Shown: piece by piece, positions 14,830 to 22,428 of the stretch
How positions within the stretch are numbered: position 1 is the first letter of the stretch
How the letters are laid out: each line of letters starts with the position of its first letter
Assembly: GCA_964397015.1 (NCBI GenBank)
Contig: CAYNHL010000033.1
Coordinates: 1-30,004, forward strand
Length of the DNA stretch: 30,004 nucleotides
Source: MADRE2 sp964397015
GTDB lineage: Bacteria > Desulfobacterota > Desulfobacteria > Desulfobacterales > Desulfobacteraceae
Reading direction: 5' to 3'
The notes under the pieces: model-generated
Seen by the model: the letters and a program-made list of their open reading frames with translations, nothing else
Database searches by the model: none
What the model was told of the DNA's origin: nothing
Position numbers and translations under genes: made by a program

Positions 14830-15453
14830 TCAACCCGCTTTTCTGACTTCTACAACTCCTGTTTTAGGCCCTGGAATGGCACCTTTAACCATTATAATAT
14901 TCTGATCCGGTCTGATATCAACAACGGTCAGGTTTTTAACGGTATTGCGGGCTACACCCATGTGACCCGGCATTTTTTTACCTTTAATTACCTTGGCAGG
15001 CCAGGCGCTGTTACCAATGGAGCCGGGTTTCCTGTGATTCCGGCATCCATGGGTTTCAGATCCCCTGGAAAAGCCATGGCGTTTTATAGTTCCTTGAAAA
15101 CCGCGCCCTTTGGAAATTCCGGAAACATTGATCTTGTCCCCGATTGCAAACATATCCGCCTGAAGGGCCGCACCTATTTCAGGACTTTCTTCAGATTCGA
15201 TCCTGAATTCACGAAGTACCCTGAAGCCATTTTCAGACGCCTTTTTGACATGTCCGGCCAATGGCTTGTTTAATTTTTGAACCGGTATCTCGTCAAACCC
15301 TAATTGAACAGCGGTATATCCATCGGTTTCTTTTGTTTTCACCTGGGTAACCACACAGGGACCCACCTGCAGAACCGTAACCGGTATCATCCGACCATCA
15401 GGGGCAAAAACGCTGGTCATCCCCATTTTTTTTCCAAGTAATCCTGTGCTCAT
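14830..15453 (-). CDS. rplC: 50S ribosomal protein L3
   Basis: 207 residues from ATG at 15453 (MSTGLLGKKMGMTSVFAPDG); an upstream in-frame extension would overlap rpsJ. The GGSxTHGxxxxHRxPGSIG-type segment is present as RGSETHGCRNHRKPGSIGNS, with the loop that approaches the peptidyl-transferase centre (WPAKVIKGKKMPGHMGVARN). L3 and L24 start 50S assembly. The Shine-Dalgarno is weak (only GGAT about ten bases upstream), so translation may rely on coupling to rpsJ, which ends 19 bases before. Confidence 0.98.
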   Translation of the reverse strand: MSTGLLGKKMGMTSVFAPDGRMIPVTVLQVGPCVVTQVKTKETDGYTAVQLGFDEIPVQKLNKPLAGHVKKASENGFRVLREFRIESEESPEIGAALQADMFAIGDKINVSGISKGRGFQGTIKRHGFSRGSETHGCRNHRKPGSIGNSAWPAKVIKGKKMPGHMGVARNTVKNLTVVDIRPDQNIIMVKGAIPGPKTGVVEVRKAG

Positions 15454-15472
15454 AGTATCATCATCCAATGTG

Positions 15473-15781
15473 CTACAATTTAATCTCAACATCGACGCCC
15501 GGAGAAAGATCCAGCTTCATCAACGCGTCCACGGTCTGTTGTGTAGGCTCTAAAATATCCATCATCCGCTTGTGAGTCCTGATTTCGAACTGTTCCCGTG
15601 ATTTTTTATTCACGTGAGGGGACCGCAGAACGGTGAATTTATTTATCCTTGTCGGAAGCGGTACCGGACCTACAATCTTGGCTCCGGTTTTCCTGGCCGT
15701 ATCCACAATGTCAACGGAGGACTGGTCTAGAAGCTTATGATCATAAGCTTTGAGCCGAATTCTGATTTTGGTTTTCAACAT
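15473..15781 (-). CDS. rpsJ: 30S ribosomal protein S10 (NusE)
   Basis: 102 residues, the usual length: IRIRLKAYDHKLLDQSSVDI, VGPVPLPTRINKFTVLRSPH, VNKKSREQFEIRTHKRMMDI and the end LSPGVDVEIKL. S10 is in the 30S head and also partners NusB in antitermination and NusG in transcription-translation coupling. ATG at 15781. It follows tuf by 24 bases with no S10-leader-sized region between them, so an E. coli-style L4-controlled leader upstream of rpsJ is not possible here. Confidence 0.99.
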   Translation of the reverse strand: MLKTKIRIRLKAYDHKLLDQSSVDIVDTARKTGAKIVGPVPLPTRINKFTVLRSPHVNKKSREQFEIRTHKRMMDILEPTQQTVDALMKLDLSPGVDVEIKL

Positions 15782-15805
15782 AATAACAGCCTCTTTATGC
15801 TTCCC

Positions 15806-16999
15806 TTATTCGATTATTTCACCGATAACACCGGCACCCACTGTCCGTCCGCCTTCCCTGATGGCAAAGCGAAGCTCTTTTTCCATGGCTATGGGTGCAA
15901 TCAGCTCCACGTTGATCGTGGCATTGTCACCCGGCATGATCATCTCGACTCCTTCTTCAAGGGTCAGCACACCTGTAATATCGGTGGTGCGGAAAAAGAA
16001 CTGCGGACGGTATCCGCTGAAAAATGGTGTATGACGACCGCCTTCCTCTTTGCTCAATGCGTACATCTCCGCCTTGAACTTGGTATGCGGGGTGATCGTT
16101 CCGGGCTTGGCAACTACCTGGCCTCTTTCAACCTGGTCACGCTTGGTGCCGCGAAGAAGAAGACCTACATTGTCACCGGCCTGGCCTTCATCAAGAAGCT
16201 TGCGGAACATCTCGACACCCGTGCATACGGTCTTGGCTGTATCACGTATCCCGACAAGCTCGATCTCGTCACCGGTCTTGATTATACCACGCTCGATCCT
16301 GCCCGTTACAACCGTACCACGTCCGGATATACTGAAAACATCCTCTATGGGCATCAGAAAAGACTTGTCCATGTCACGTTCAGGCTGCGGCACATAGCTG
16401 TCAAGCACTTCCAGCAGCTCGAATACAGGCTTTGCATCTTCACTGTCAGGATCATCACTTTCCAGTGCCTTCAAGGCACTGCCACGGATAATCGGAGTCT
16501 CGTCACCAGGAAATTCATAGCTGTCCAACAGCTCCTGAAGCTCCATTTCAACAAGCTCTATAAGCTCTTCATCATCCACCATGTCACACTTGTTCAGAAA
16601 AACAACTATTCTTGGAACACCTACCTGCCGGGCAAGAAGAATATGCTCCCGGGTCTGCGGCATGGGACCGTCATCAGCACTGACAACCAGAATAGCACCG
16701 TCCATCTGGGCAGCTCCGGTTATCATGTTCTTGATATAATCGGCATGACCCGGACAATCCACATGGGCATAGTGACGATTCTTTGTCTCGTACTCAACAT
16801 GGGCCGTTGCAATGGTGATACCGCGTTCACGCTCTTCGGGCGCCTTGTCGATCTCGTCAAAGGGAACATACTGACCAAAACCCTTCAGACCTGAATGCTT
16901 GGTAATCGCTGCTGTAAGCGTCGTCTTGCCATGATCGATATGACCAATCGTACCTATGTTCACATGCGGCTTGTTCCGCTCAAACTTCTCCTTAGCCAT
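15806..16999 (-). CDS. tuf: Elongation factor Tu
   Basis: 397 residues. GTPase motifs: G1 GHIDHGKT (19-26), G2 RGITI (59-63), G3 DCPGH (81-85, with the catalytic histidine), G4 NKCD (136-139) and G5 SAL. Domains 2 and 3 follow, with FRTTDITG and the C-terminal GRTVGAGVIGEI. EF-Tu brings aminoacyl-tRNA to the ribosome. ATG at 16999 with GGGAGG upstream. It comes 48 bases after rpsG, where fusA normally stands. A second tuf copy often lies upstream of tRNA-Trp and secE, outside this window. Confidence 0.99.
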   Translation of the reverse strand: MAKEKFERNKPHVNIGTIGHIDHGKTTLTAAITKHSGLKGFGQYVPFDEIDKAPEERERGITIATAHVEYETKNRHYAHVDCPGHADYIKNMITGAAQMDGAILVVSADDGPMPQTREHILLARQVGVPRIVVFLNKCDMVDDEELIELVEMELQELLDSYEFPGDETPIIRGSALKALESDDPDSEDAKPVFELLEVLDSYVPQPERDMDKSFLMPIEDVFSISGRGTVVTGRIERGIIKTGDEIELVGIRDTAKTVCTGVEMFRKLLDEGQAGDNVGLLLRGTKRDQVERGQVVAKPGTITPHTKFKAEMYALSKEEGGRHTPFFSGYRPQFFFRTTDITGVLTLEEGVEMIMPGDNATINVELIAPIAMEKELRFAIREGGRTVGAGVIGEIIE

Positions 17000-17047
17000 T
17001 GTTCTAATTCCTCCCGTGGAATGTTTTTTGGGATATCTTCAATTGTA

Positions 17048-17515
17048 TTACCATCTAAAATGTGCAAATGCCTTGTTAGCTTCTGCCATTTTATGGGTAT
17101 CCTCTTTCTTTTTAACAGCACCGCCGCGCTGATTGTATGCATCCATGATCTCGGATGCCAGTTTTTTGGCAAATCCCTTTTCAGACCGGTTGCGGCTGTA
17201 ATTGATAAGCCACCTGAACGCCAGGGCCGTCTGCCGGCTAAGCTTGATTTCCGTAGGCACCTGGTATGTCGAACCACCAATACGCCTCGATTTGACTTCA
17301 ACAGCCGGCCGGATATTGTCCACCGCTTTCTGGAATATGTCAAGCGCCGGTTCTCCGACCTTTTCTTCAGCGATTCCGAGTGCGTTGTTCACAACCCGCC
17401 TGGCCGCATTTTTTTTCCCTGCCTTCATCACGCAATTGATAAACTTGGCCGCAAGCTGTTCCTGTTTGGTCGCATCCTTCATCAACTTTTCTACAATGAT
17501 CTCTTTAGTTGCCAT
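17048..17515 (-). CDS. rpsG: 30S ribosomal protein S7
   Basis: 155 residues, usual length. AAKFINCVMKAGKKNAARRV, VNNALGIAEEKVGEPALDIF, RRIGGSTYQVPTEIKLSRQT and the beta-hairpin and C-terminal helix ending NKAFAHFRW are diagnostic. S7 starts assembly of the 30S head and contacts the E-site. ATG at 17515; Shine-Dalgarno weak (GGAT). It follows rpsL by 41 bases. In E. coli S7 represses the str operon; no such site can be assigned here. Confidence 0.98.
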   Translation of the reverse strand: MATKEIIVEKLMKDATKQEQLAAKFINCVMKAGKKNAARRVVNNALGIAEEKVGEPALDIFQKAVDNIRPAVEVKSRRIGGSTYQVPTEIKLSRQTALAFRWLINYSRNRSEKGFAKKLASEIMDAYNQRGGAVKKKEDTHKMAEANKAFAHFRW

Positions 17516-17556
17516 ATGTCATATCCAACAAATTTACGAGTTAGTTTCTCAATCAA

Positions 17557-17928
17557 TTATTTCGGCCGTTTTGCGCCATACTTGGAGCGGCCCTGCCGCC
17601 TGTCATCCACGCCGAGCGTATCCAGAGCACCCCTTACAATATGGTACCGCACACCTGGAAGGTCCTTGACCCTGCCGCCCCTTACCAGAACAACCGAATG
17701 CTCCTGAAGGTTATGCCCCATGCCTGGAATGTAAGCTGCCACTTCCATGCCGGTGGTCAACCTTACCCTGGCCACTTTTCTAAGCGCCGAGTTTGGTTTT
17801 TTAGGTGTTGACGTATACACCCTGGTACATACGCCGCGTTTCTGCGGGCCACCTTTCAGGGCAGGCGTATTCACTTTCTTTTCAGCCTTTGCTCTTCCAT
17901 TTCTTACCAACTGATTAATGGTCGGCAT
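17557..17928 (-). CDS. rpsL: 30S ribosomal protein S12
   Basis: 123 residues from ATG at 17928 (MPTINQLVRNGRAKAEKK). An upstream in-frame TTG at 17952 is rejected because the family starts at MPTINQL and AAGGAG lies 13 bases before this ATG. The streptomycin-related residues are wild type: K43 in TPKKPNSALRK, and K88 with P91 in GRVKDLPGVRYH (D89 is the residue that is methylthiolated in other bacteria). S12 takes part in decoding. It is the first gene after rpoC and has its own promoter at about 17981-18016. Confidence 0.98.
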   Translation of the reverse strand: MPTINQLVRNGRAKAEKKVNTPALKGGPQKRGVCTRVYTSTPKKPNSALRKVARVRLTTGMEVAAYIPGMGHNLQEHSVVLVRGGRVKDLPGVRYHIVRGALDTLGVDDRRQGRSKYGAKRPK

Positions 17929-17980
17929 AACTTTGCTAACGCTCCTTATCAAATTTAATCAAATCATCGTGGACGACAAA

Positions 17981-18009
17981 ATATTTAATATTACTTTTAA
18001 CCGTGTCAA
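17981..18009 (-). promoter_or_regulatory. Second overlapping -35/-10 pair before rpsL
   Basis: A second TTGACA (18009-18004) overlaps the first promoter, shifted by 7 bases, and has AAATAT (17986-17981) at 17 bases. The -35 is consensus and the -10 is weaker than in the main pair. It could give a second start site or hold polymerase at the same place. This is a sequence observation only. Confidence 0.5.
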
Positions 18010-18016
18010 TTGTCAA
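17988..18016 (-). promoter_or_regulatory. Strong sigma70-type promoter for the rpsL-rpsG-tuf genes
   Basis: On the minus strand TTGACA (18016-18011), a 17-base spacer, and TAATAT (17993-17988) form a near-consensus promoter about 60 bases before rpsL. Directly upstream is an A/T-rich stretch (TATAAAATAATAATAAAAAA, starting in the last codon of rpoC) resembling an UP element. It lies in the 104-base rpoC-rpsL gap, with no terminator hairpin before it, so it adds to readthrough from rpoC. Expected start site near 17981. Confidence 0.75.
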
Positions 18017-18032
18017 GTTTTTTATTATTATT

Positions 18033-21000
18033 TTATACTTCAAACGCCTCTGAAAACCCGACCTCCACTTTTGAATACCCTGGAAAACCTGTTCCTGCAG
18101 GAATAATCCTGCCCATGACCACGTTTTCCTTCAAGCCTTTCAGGTCATCCATCTTTTTTTCAATGGCTGCCAGAGTCAATACTTTGGTGGTTTCCTGGAA
18201 TGACGCTGCAGACAAAAAGCTGTCAGTTGACAATGATGCCTTTGTAATCCCGAGGATCAGTGGTTCACCCTGGGCCGGCTCTCCGCCGCTGGCAATCACC
18301 TCCCTGTTGACTTCGGCAAATCGATGGCGATCCACGTGTTCATCAGGGATAAAATTGGTGTCACCGATACTTGTGACCTTGATACGTCTCATCATCTGGC
18401 GGATCACGACCTCGATGTGCTTGTCATTGATCCTGACTCCCTGGAGCCTGTATACTTCCTGGACTTCATCCACAAGGTACTTGGCAAGCGCCACTTCTCC
18501 CTTTATGTTCAGGATATCCTGAGGGTTGGCGCTTCCGCCGACCAGCGGGTCCCCGGCCTTGACATAATCCCCGTCATATACAGTTACATGCTGTCCCTTG
18601 GGTATCAGGTATTCTTTTTTCTCGCCGACATCCACAGGTGTCACAAATACTTTCTGGCGGCCTTTTGTGCCCTTGCTAACCGAAACCGTACCGTCAATTT
18701 CAGAAAGAATGCCGGGATCTTTGGGTTTTCTGACTTCAAACAGCTCTGCCACCCTGGGGAGACCGCCGGTAATATCCTTGGTCTTGGTGGTAGCTCTGGG
18801 CAGCCTGGCAATGACATCACCAGCCATTACCTGGTCATCTTCATCCACGGTCAAAATAGCGTTCACCGGCAGAAAGTACCGTGCAGCAGAAGCTGCATTG
18901 GGCAGCTTGACGCTTTTACCGTCTTTATCCTTGATGGTGATCCGCGGCCTGGTATCACTGTCCTTTCCTTCCGTGATACTTCTGCTGACCTTTCCTGTCA
19001 CAGGGTCAATAGCCTCCTGGACCGTATCCCCTACTTCGATATCAGCAAAGCGCACCCTGCCGGAAACTTCCGTTATAATCGGCGTGGTGAAGGGATCCCA
19101 GGTGGCTATTACATCCCCGGGATCAATTTTCTGTCCATCTTTCACATGAAGGGTAGCGCCGTAGATAATATCTTCCTTGGCACGTTCACGGCCTTCCTCG
19201 CCGACAATGAGGATGCCGCCCCCTTTACGGTTCATTACAATTCTTTTTTCTTCGGCCGTTGTAACAATCTGCAGTCCCTCGTTGTACTGGACGACGCCCC
19301 CTACCCTTGCCTTGATCTCTGCAACCTCAACCTTACGGCTGGCAGTACCGCCAATATGAAATGTTCTCATGGTCAACTGGGTTCCGGGCTCTCCGATGGA
19401 CTGGGCCGCCACGATTCCAATAGCCTGTCCTATTTCGACAGTGGCACCGTGGGCAAGATCCCTTCCGTAGCAGCGCTGGCATACCCCATGCCTGGAGTTG
19501 CAGGTCAGGACAGATCGAATTCGCACTTTCTGAACCCCTGCATCTTCTATAAGCTTTACATGATTTTCATCCAGCTCAACGTCATTTTCAACAATCATGG
19601 CATCTGAGTACGGATCCCTCACCCGCTCGAGGGTCACGCGCCCCAGGATTCTTTCACCCAGGGTCTGTATGATTTCACCACCCTCGTAGAGTGCTTCAAC
19701 CTCGATCCCCTGGATTGTTCCGCAATCATGCTCGGCAATTGTGCAGTCCTGGCCAACATCGGCCAGCCGCCGGGTCAGATATCCCGAGTTGGCAGTTTTC
19801 AATGCTGTATCCGCCAACCCTTTCCTGGCACCATGGGTTGAAATAAAATACTGTAATACCGACAAACCCTCACGGAAACAGGCTGTAATCGGATTTTCGA
19901 TAATCTCCCCTGAAGGTTTTGCCATCAGGCCACGCATACCAGCAAGCTGGCGCATCTGGTCCTTGCTGCCCCTGGCCCCTGAATCGGCCATGATATATAC
20001 CGCATTGAGCTCATCAGTCTTGTCACTGATTCCCCCCTGCACGCTCGGATTTTTCATGACCTCCATCATGGCATTGGCAATATCGTCAGTACTCTGGGCC
20101 CAGATATCCACAACCTTATTGTATTTTTCACCCTGGGTGATCAGACCTTCAGAATACTGGTTCTTGATCTCTTCAACCTGTTTTTCGGCCTTGGCAATAA
20201 TATCCCATTTCTGATCAGGAATGATCATGTCGTCAACACAGATGGAAAGACCGCCCAGTGTAGAATATTTATAACCGATATCCTTGAGCCGGTCAGACAG
20301 GATAACGGTTTCCTTGAGCCCGATATTCCGGTAGGCATAGTCAATGAGACTGACCACGGCGGATTTGTCCATCAGCTTGTTCACACGGCTGAAAGGAATG
20401 GTGGTTTTCCGCTCATCCACCTTGAATATCGTGTAGACATCCCCGACCCTCACTATATCTGAAACCTGCTCTTCCTTTAGGGAGAACAGCTGTTCCGCAA
20501 TGATTTCCGGAACCTGAAAAAAATTACGGAACTCCTTTTTGGTCAAAATTCCCGTCCGGCCTCGCGTGGTCTTCAGTTCATCGTCTGAATATTTGAGTAC
20601 CGCCTCTTCAAACGTCATGCCTGATTTCAAGGCATCAAACGCCTCCTGGGCGGTTTCAATGCTGTCTGTCCTGATCCGGCTCAATGACAGAAGTGTATCC
20701 CCCGGGATGATTTCCCACAGCAGCATCCGGCCGGTAGTGGTCTCCTCTATCCTGTTGTCTACGCGGACCTTGATTCTGGCATGCAGGTTCAGTTCACCGG
20801 CGTCGAATGCATAGCGGACCTCGTCAAGGCTGGAAAAAATAACACCTTCACCTTTTTTACCTGCCACACCCCTTGTCATGTAATAAATACCAAGTACAAT
20901 ATCCTGGGTCGGCACGATAATGGGCTGTCCATTTGCCGGAGACAGTATATTGTTTGTCGAAAGCATCATGATGCGGGCTTCAAGCTGCGATTCCAGGGCC

Positions 21001-22418
21001 AGCGGAACATGTACCGCCATCTGGTCACCGTCGAAATCAGCATTAAAGGCGGGGCAGACCAGGGGATGAAGCTGAATGGCCTTGCCTTCGATCAATATGG
21101 GCTCAAAAGCCTGGAAACCCAGCCGATGAAGGGTAGGAGCCCTGTTCAGCATGACGGGATATTCCTTGACCACTGATTCAAGAGCGTCCCAAACCTCGAC
21201 TTCCTCTCGCTCCACCATTTTTTTTGCACTTTTCACGGTGGATACAAGTCCGTTTTTCTCAAGATAATTATAAATGAAGGGCTTGAACAGCTCCAATGCC
21301 ATCTTTTTAGGGATCCCGCACTGATGGAGCCTGAGCTCGGATCCAACAGTGATAACCGTTCGACCGGAGTAATCCACCCGTTTACCAAGAAGATTCTGCC
21401 TGAAACGCCCCTGTTTTCCTTTCAGGGTATCACTGAGTGATTTCAAAGGCCGCTTGTTGGTCCCTGTAACCACCCGGCCGTGCCGGCCGTTGTCAAACAG
21501 TACATCCACGGATTCTTGAAGCATGCGTTTTTCATTTCTGACAATAATGTCAGGTGCATTGAGGTCCACCAGCCGCTTCAGGCGGTTGTTCCGGTTCAGC
21601 ACCCTGCGGTAGAGATCATTGAGATCTGATGTAGCGAACCGCCCGCCTTCCAGCGGAACCAGAGGCCGCAAATCCGGCGGCAGAATCGGAATTGCCGTCA
21701 TTATCATCCTGGAGGGTTCGATCCCTGACTGCAGAAATGCATCGATGACTTTCAGGCGCTTGGACATTTTCTGCTGTTTGGCCACCGATTTGGTCAGACT
21801 GATTTCCTTTTTCAGCTCATCATGGGTTGGCTGAAGCTCCACCTGGTCCATGAGGGTCAATATGGCTTCCGCACCTATACCAGCTTTAAAGCTGTCCTCT
21901 CCAAACGCTTCAATGGCTTCGTAGTACTGATCGTCCGACAAAAGCTGCATTCTGGTCAAGCTGGTTTCACCGGGATCGATAACCACATAGGAATCAAAAT
22001 ACAGAACCTTTTCCAGATTTTTCAAGGTCATGTCCAGCACATTGCCGATTTTGGAAGGCAGGCTTTTCAAAAACCAGATATGGGATACCGGGGATGCCAG
22101 CTCGATATGAGCCATTCTCTCCCGCCGCACCTTGGACTGGATCACTTCAACCCCGCATTTTTCACACACCACACCCCGGTGTTTCATGCGCTTGTATTTA
22201 CCACAGTTACACTCGTAATCTTTTGTGGGACCAAAAACCTTGGCACAGAACAATCCATCCCTTTCCGGCTTGAATGTCCTGTAATTAATGGTCTCAGGCT
22301 TCTTGATCTCACCATGGGACCATTCCCTGATCTGATCCGAGGATGCCAGACTGATCTGAACACCTTGATAAACCTTGGGATCTTTTGGTTTAGCGAAGAA
22401 ATCGTAAATATTGTCCAA
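18033..22418 (-). CDS. rpoC: RNA polymerase subunit beta' with parvulin-like insertion
   Basis: 1461 residues. Start is TTG at 22418 with AAGGAG overlapping the rpoB stop (10-base gap); the N-terminus MDNIYDFFAKPKDP fits the family. Domains in order: zinc finger C70/C72/C85/C88; catalytic NADFDGDQ with D461, D463, D465; insertion 573-673; funnel/rim region with the N767-K768 pair equal to E. coli N680-K681 of ppGpp site 2; second zinc site C899, C973, C980, C983; trigger loop TQLTMRTFHIGGTAS (about 1013-1027) with a trigger-loop insertion (SI3-like) after it; C-terminal part to 1461. Beta' carries the Mg-binding active site of RNA polymerase. The 100-residue insertion in the pore domain is unusual and listed separately. 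Confidence 0.98.
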   Translation of the reverse strand: MDNIYDFFAKPKDPKVYQGVQISLASSDQIREWSHGEIKKPETINYRTFKPERDGLFCAKVFGPTKDYECNCGKYKRMKHRGVVCEKCGVEVIQSKVRRERMAHIELASPVSHIWFLKSLPSKIGNVLDMTLKNLEKVLYFDSYVVIDPGETSLTRMQLLSDDQYYEAIEAFGEDSFKAGIGAEAILTLMDQVELQPTHDELKKEISLTKSVAKQQKMSKRLKVIDAFLQSGIEPSRMIMTAIPILPPDLRPLVPLEGGRFATSDLNDLYRRVLNRNNRLKRLVDLNAPDIIVRNEKRMLQESVDVLFDNGRHGRVVTGTNKRPLKSLSDTLKGKQGRFRQNLLGKRVDYSGRTVITVGSELRLHQCGIPKKMALELFKPFIYNYLEKNGLVSTVKSAKKMVEREEVEVWDALESVVKEYPVMLNRAPTLHRLGFQAFEPILIEGKAIQLHPLVCPAFNADFDGDQMAVHVPLALESQLEARIMMLSTNNILSPANGQPIIVPTQDIVLGIYYMTRGVAGKKGEGVIFSSLDEVRYAFDAGELNLHARIKVRVDNRIEETTTGRMLLWEIIPGDTLLSLSRIRTDSIETAQEAFDALKSGMTFEEAVLKYSDDELKTTRGRTGILTKKEFRNFFQVPEIIAEQLFSLKEEQVSDIVRVGDVYTIFKVDERKTTIPFSRVNKLMDKSAVVSLIDYAYRNIGLKETVILSDRLKDIGYKYSTLGGLSICVDDMIIPDQKWDIIAKAEKQVEEIKNQYSEGLITQGEKYNKVVDIWAQSTDDIANAMMEVMKNPSVQGGISDKTDELNAVYIMADSGARGSKDQMRQLAGMRGLMAKPSGEIIENPITACFREGLSVLQYFISTHGARKGLADTALKTANSGYLTRRLADVGQDCTIAEHDCGTIQGIEVEALYEGGEIIQTLGERILGRVTLERVRDPYSDAMIVENDVELDENHVKLIEDAGVQKVRIRSVLTCNSRHGVCQRCYGRDLAHGATVEIGQAIGIVAAQSIGEPGTQLTMRTFHIGGTASRKVEVAEIKARVGGVVQYNEGLQIVTTAEEKRIVMNRKGGGILIVGEEGRERAKEDIIYGATLHVKDGQKIDPGDVIATWDPFTTPIITEVSGRVRFADIEVGDTVQEAIDPVTGKVSRSITEGKDSDTRPRITIKDKDGKSVKLPNAASAARYFLPVNAILTVDEDDQVMAGDVIARLPRATTKTKDITGGLPRVAELFEVRKPKDPGILSEIDGTVSVSKGTKGRQKVFVTPVDVGEKKEYLIPKGQHVTVYDGDYVKAGDPLVGGSANPQDILNIKGEVALAKYLVDEVQEVYRLQGVRINDKHIEVVIRQMMRRIKVTSIGDTNFIPDEHVDRHRFAEVNREVIASGGEPAQGEPLILGITKASLSTDSFLSAASFQETTKVLTLAAIEKKMDDLKGLKENVVMGRIIPAGTGFPGYSKVEVGFSEAFEV
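20400..20702 (-). other. Parvulin/PpiC-like domain inserted in beta' (residues about 573-673)
   Basis: In beta' of E. coli the segment from TTVGR to PFSLVN is continuous apart from three residues after IVP. Here, after GRMLLWEIIP, about 100 residues intervene before IPFSRVNKLMDK, where the beta' sequence resumes. The insert reads as a parvulin domain with matching order and spacing: a first strand (LSRIRTD), a helix with AFDALKSGMTFEEAVLKYSDD (compare LKxGxxFxxLAxxYSDD), TRGRTGILTKKEF, VPEIIAEQLFSLKEEQVSDI (compare VPEFExAAFxLKxGEVS), and a last strand VYTIFKVDER. The histidines of active parvulins on the first and last strand are replaced by R581 and T663. It is thus probably a binding rather than an isomerase domain. 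The fold assignment rests on motif reading by eye. Confidence 0.75.
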
Positions 22419-22428
22419 TGTCTTCTCC

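Noticed and set aside
14830..15492. Longer rplC starting inside rpsJ
   Set aside because: The extra 13 residues overlap rpsJ codons and are not seen in L3; MSTGLLGKKMG at 15453 is the conserved start.
15737..16894. A 385-codon open frame on the plus strand, antisense to tuf
   Set aside because: It lies entirely opposite the tuf and rpsJ start region, has no recognisable domain or ribosome binding site, and such long antisense frames are common opposite highly biased genes.
18324..19607. A 427-codon open frame on the plus strand, antisense to rpoC
   Set aside because: The rpoC reading is certain over this region. The antisense translation shows no family features and contains odd low-complexity stretches, as expected of a shadow frame.
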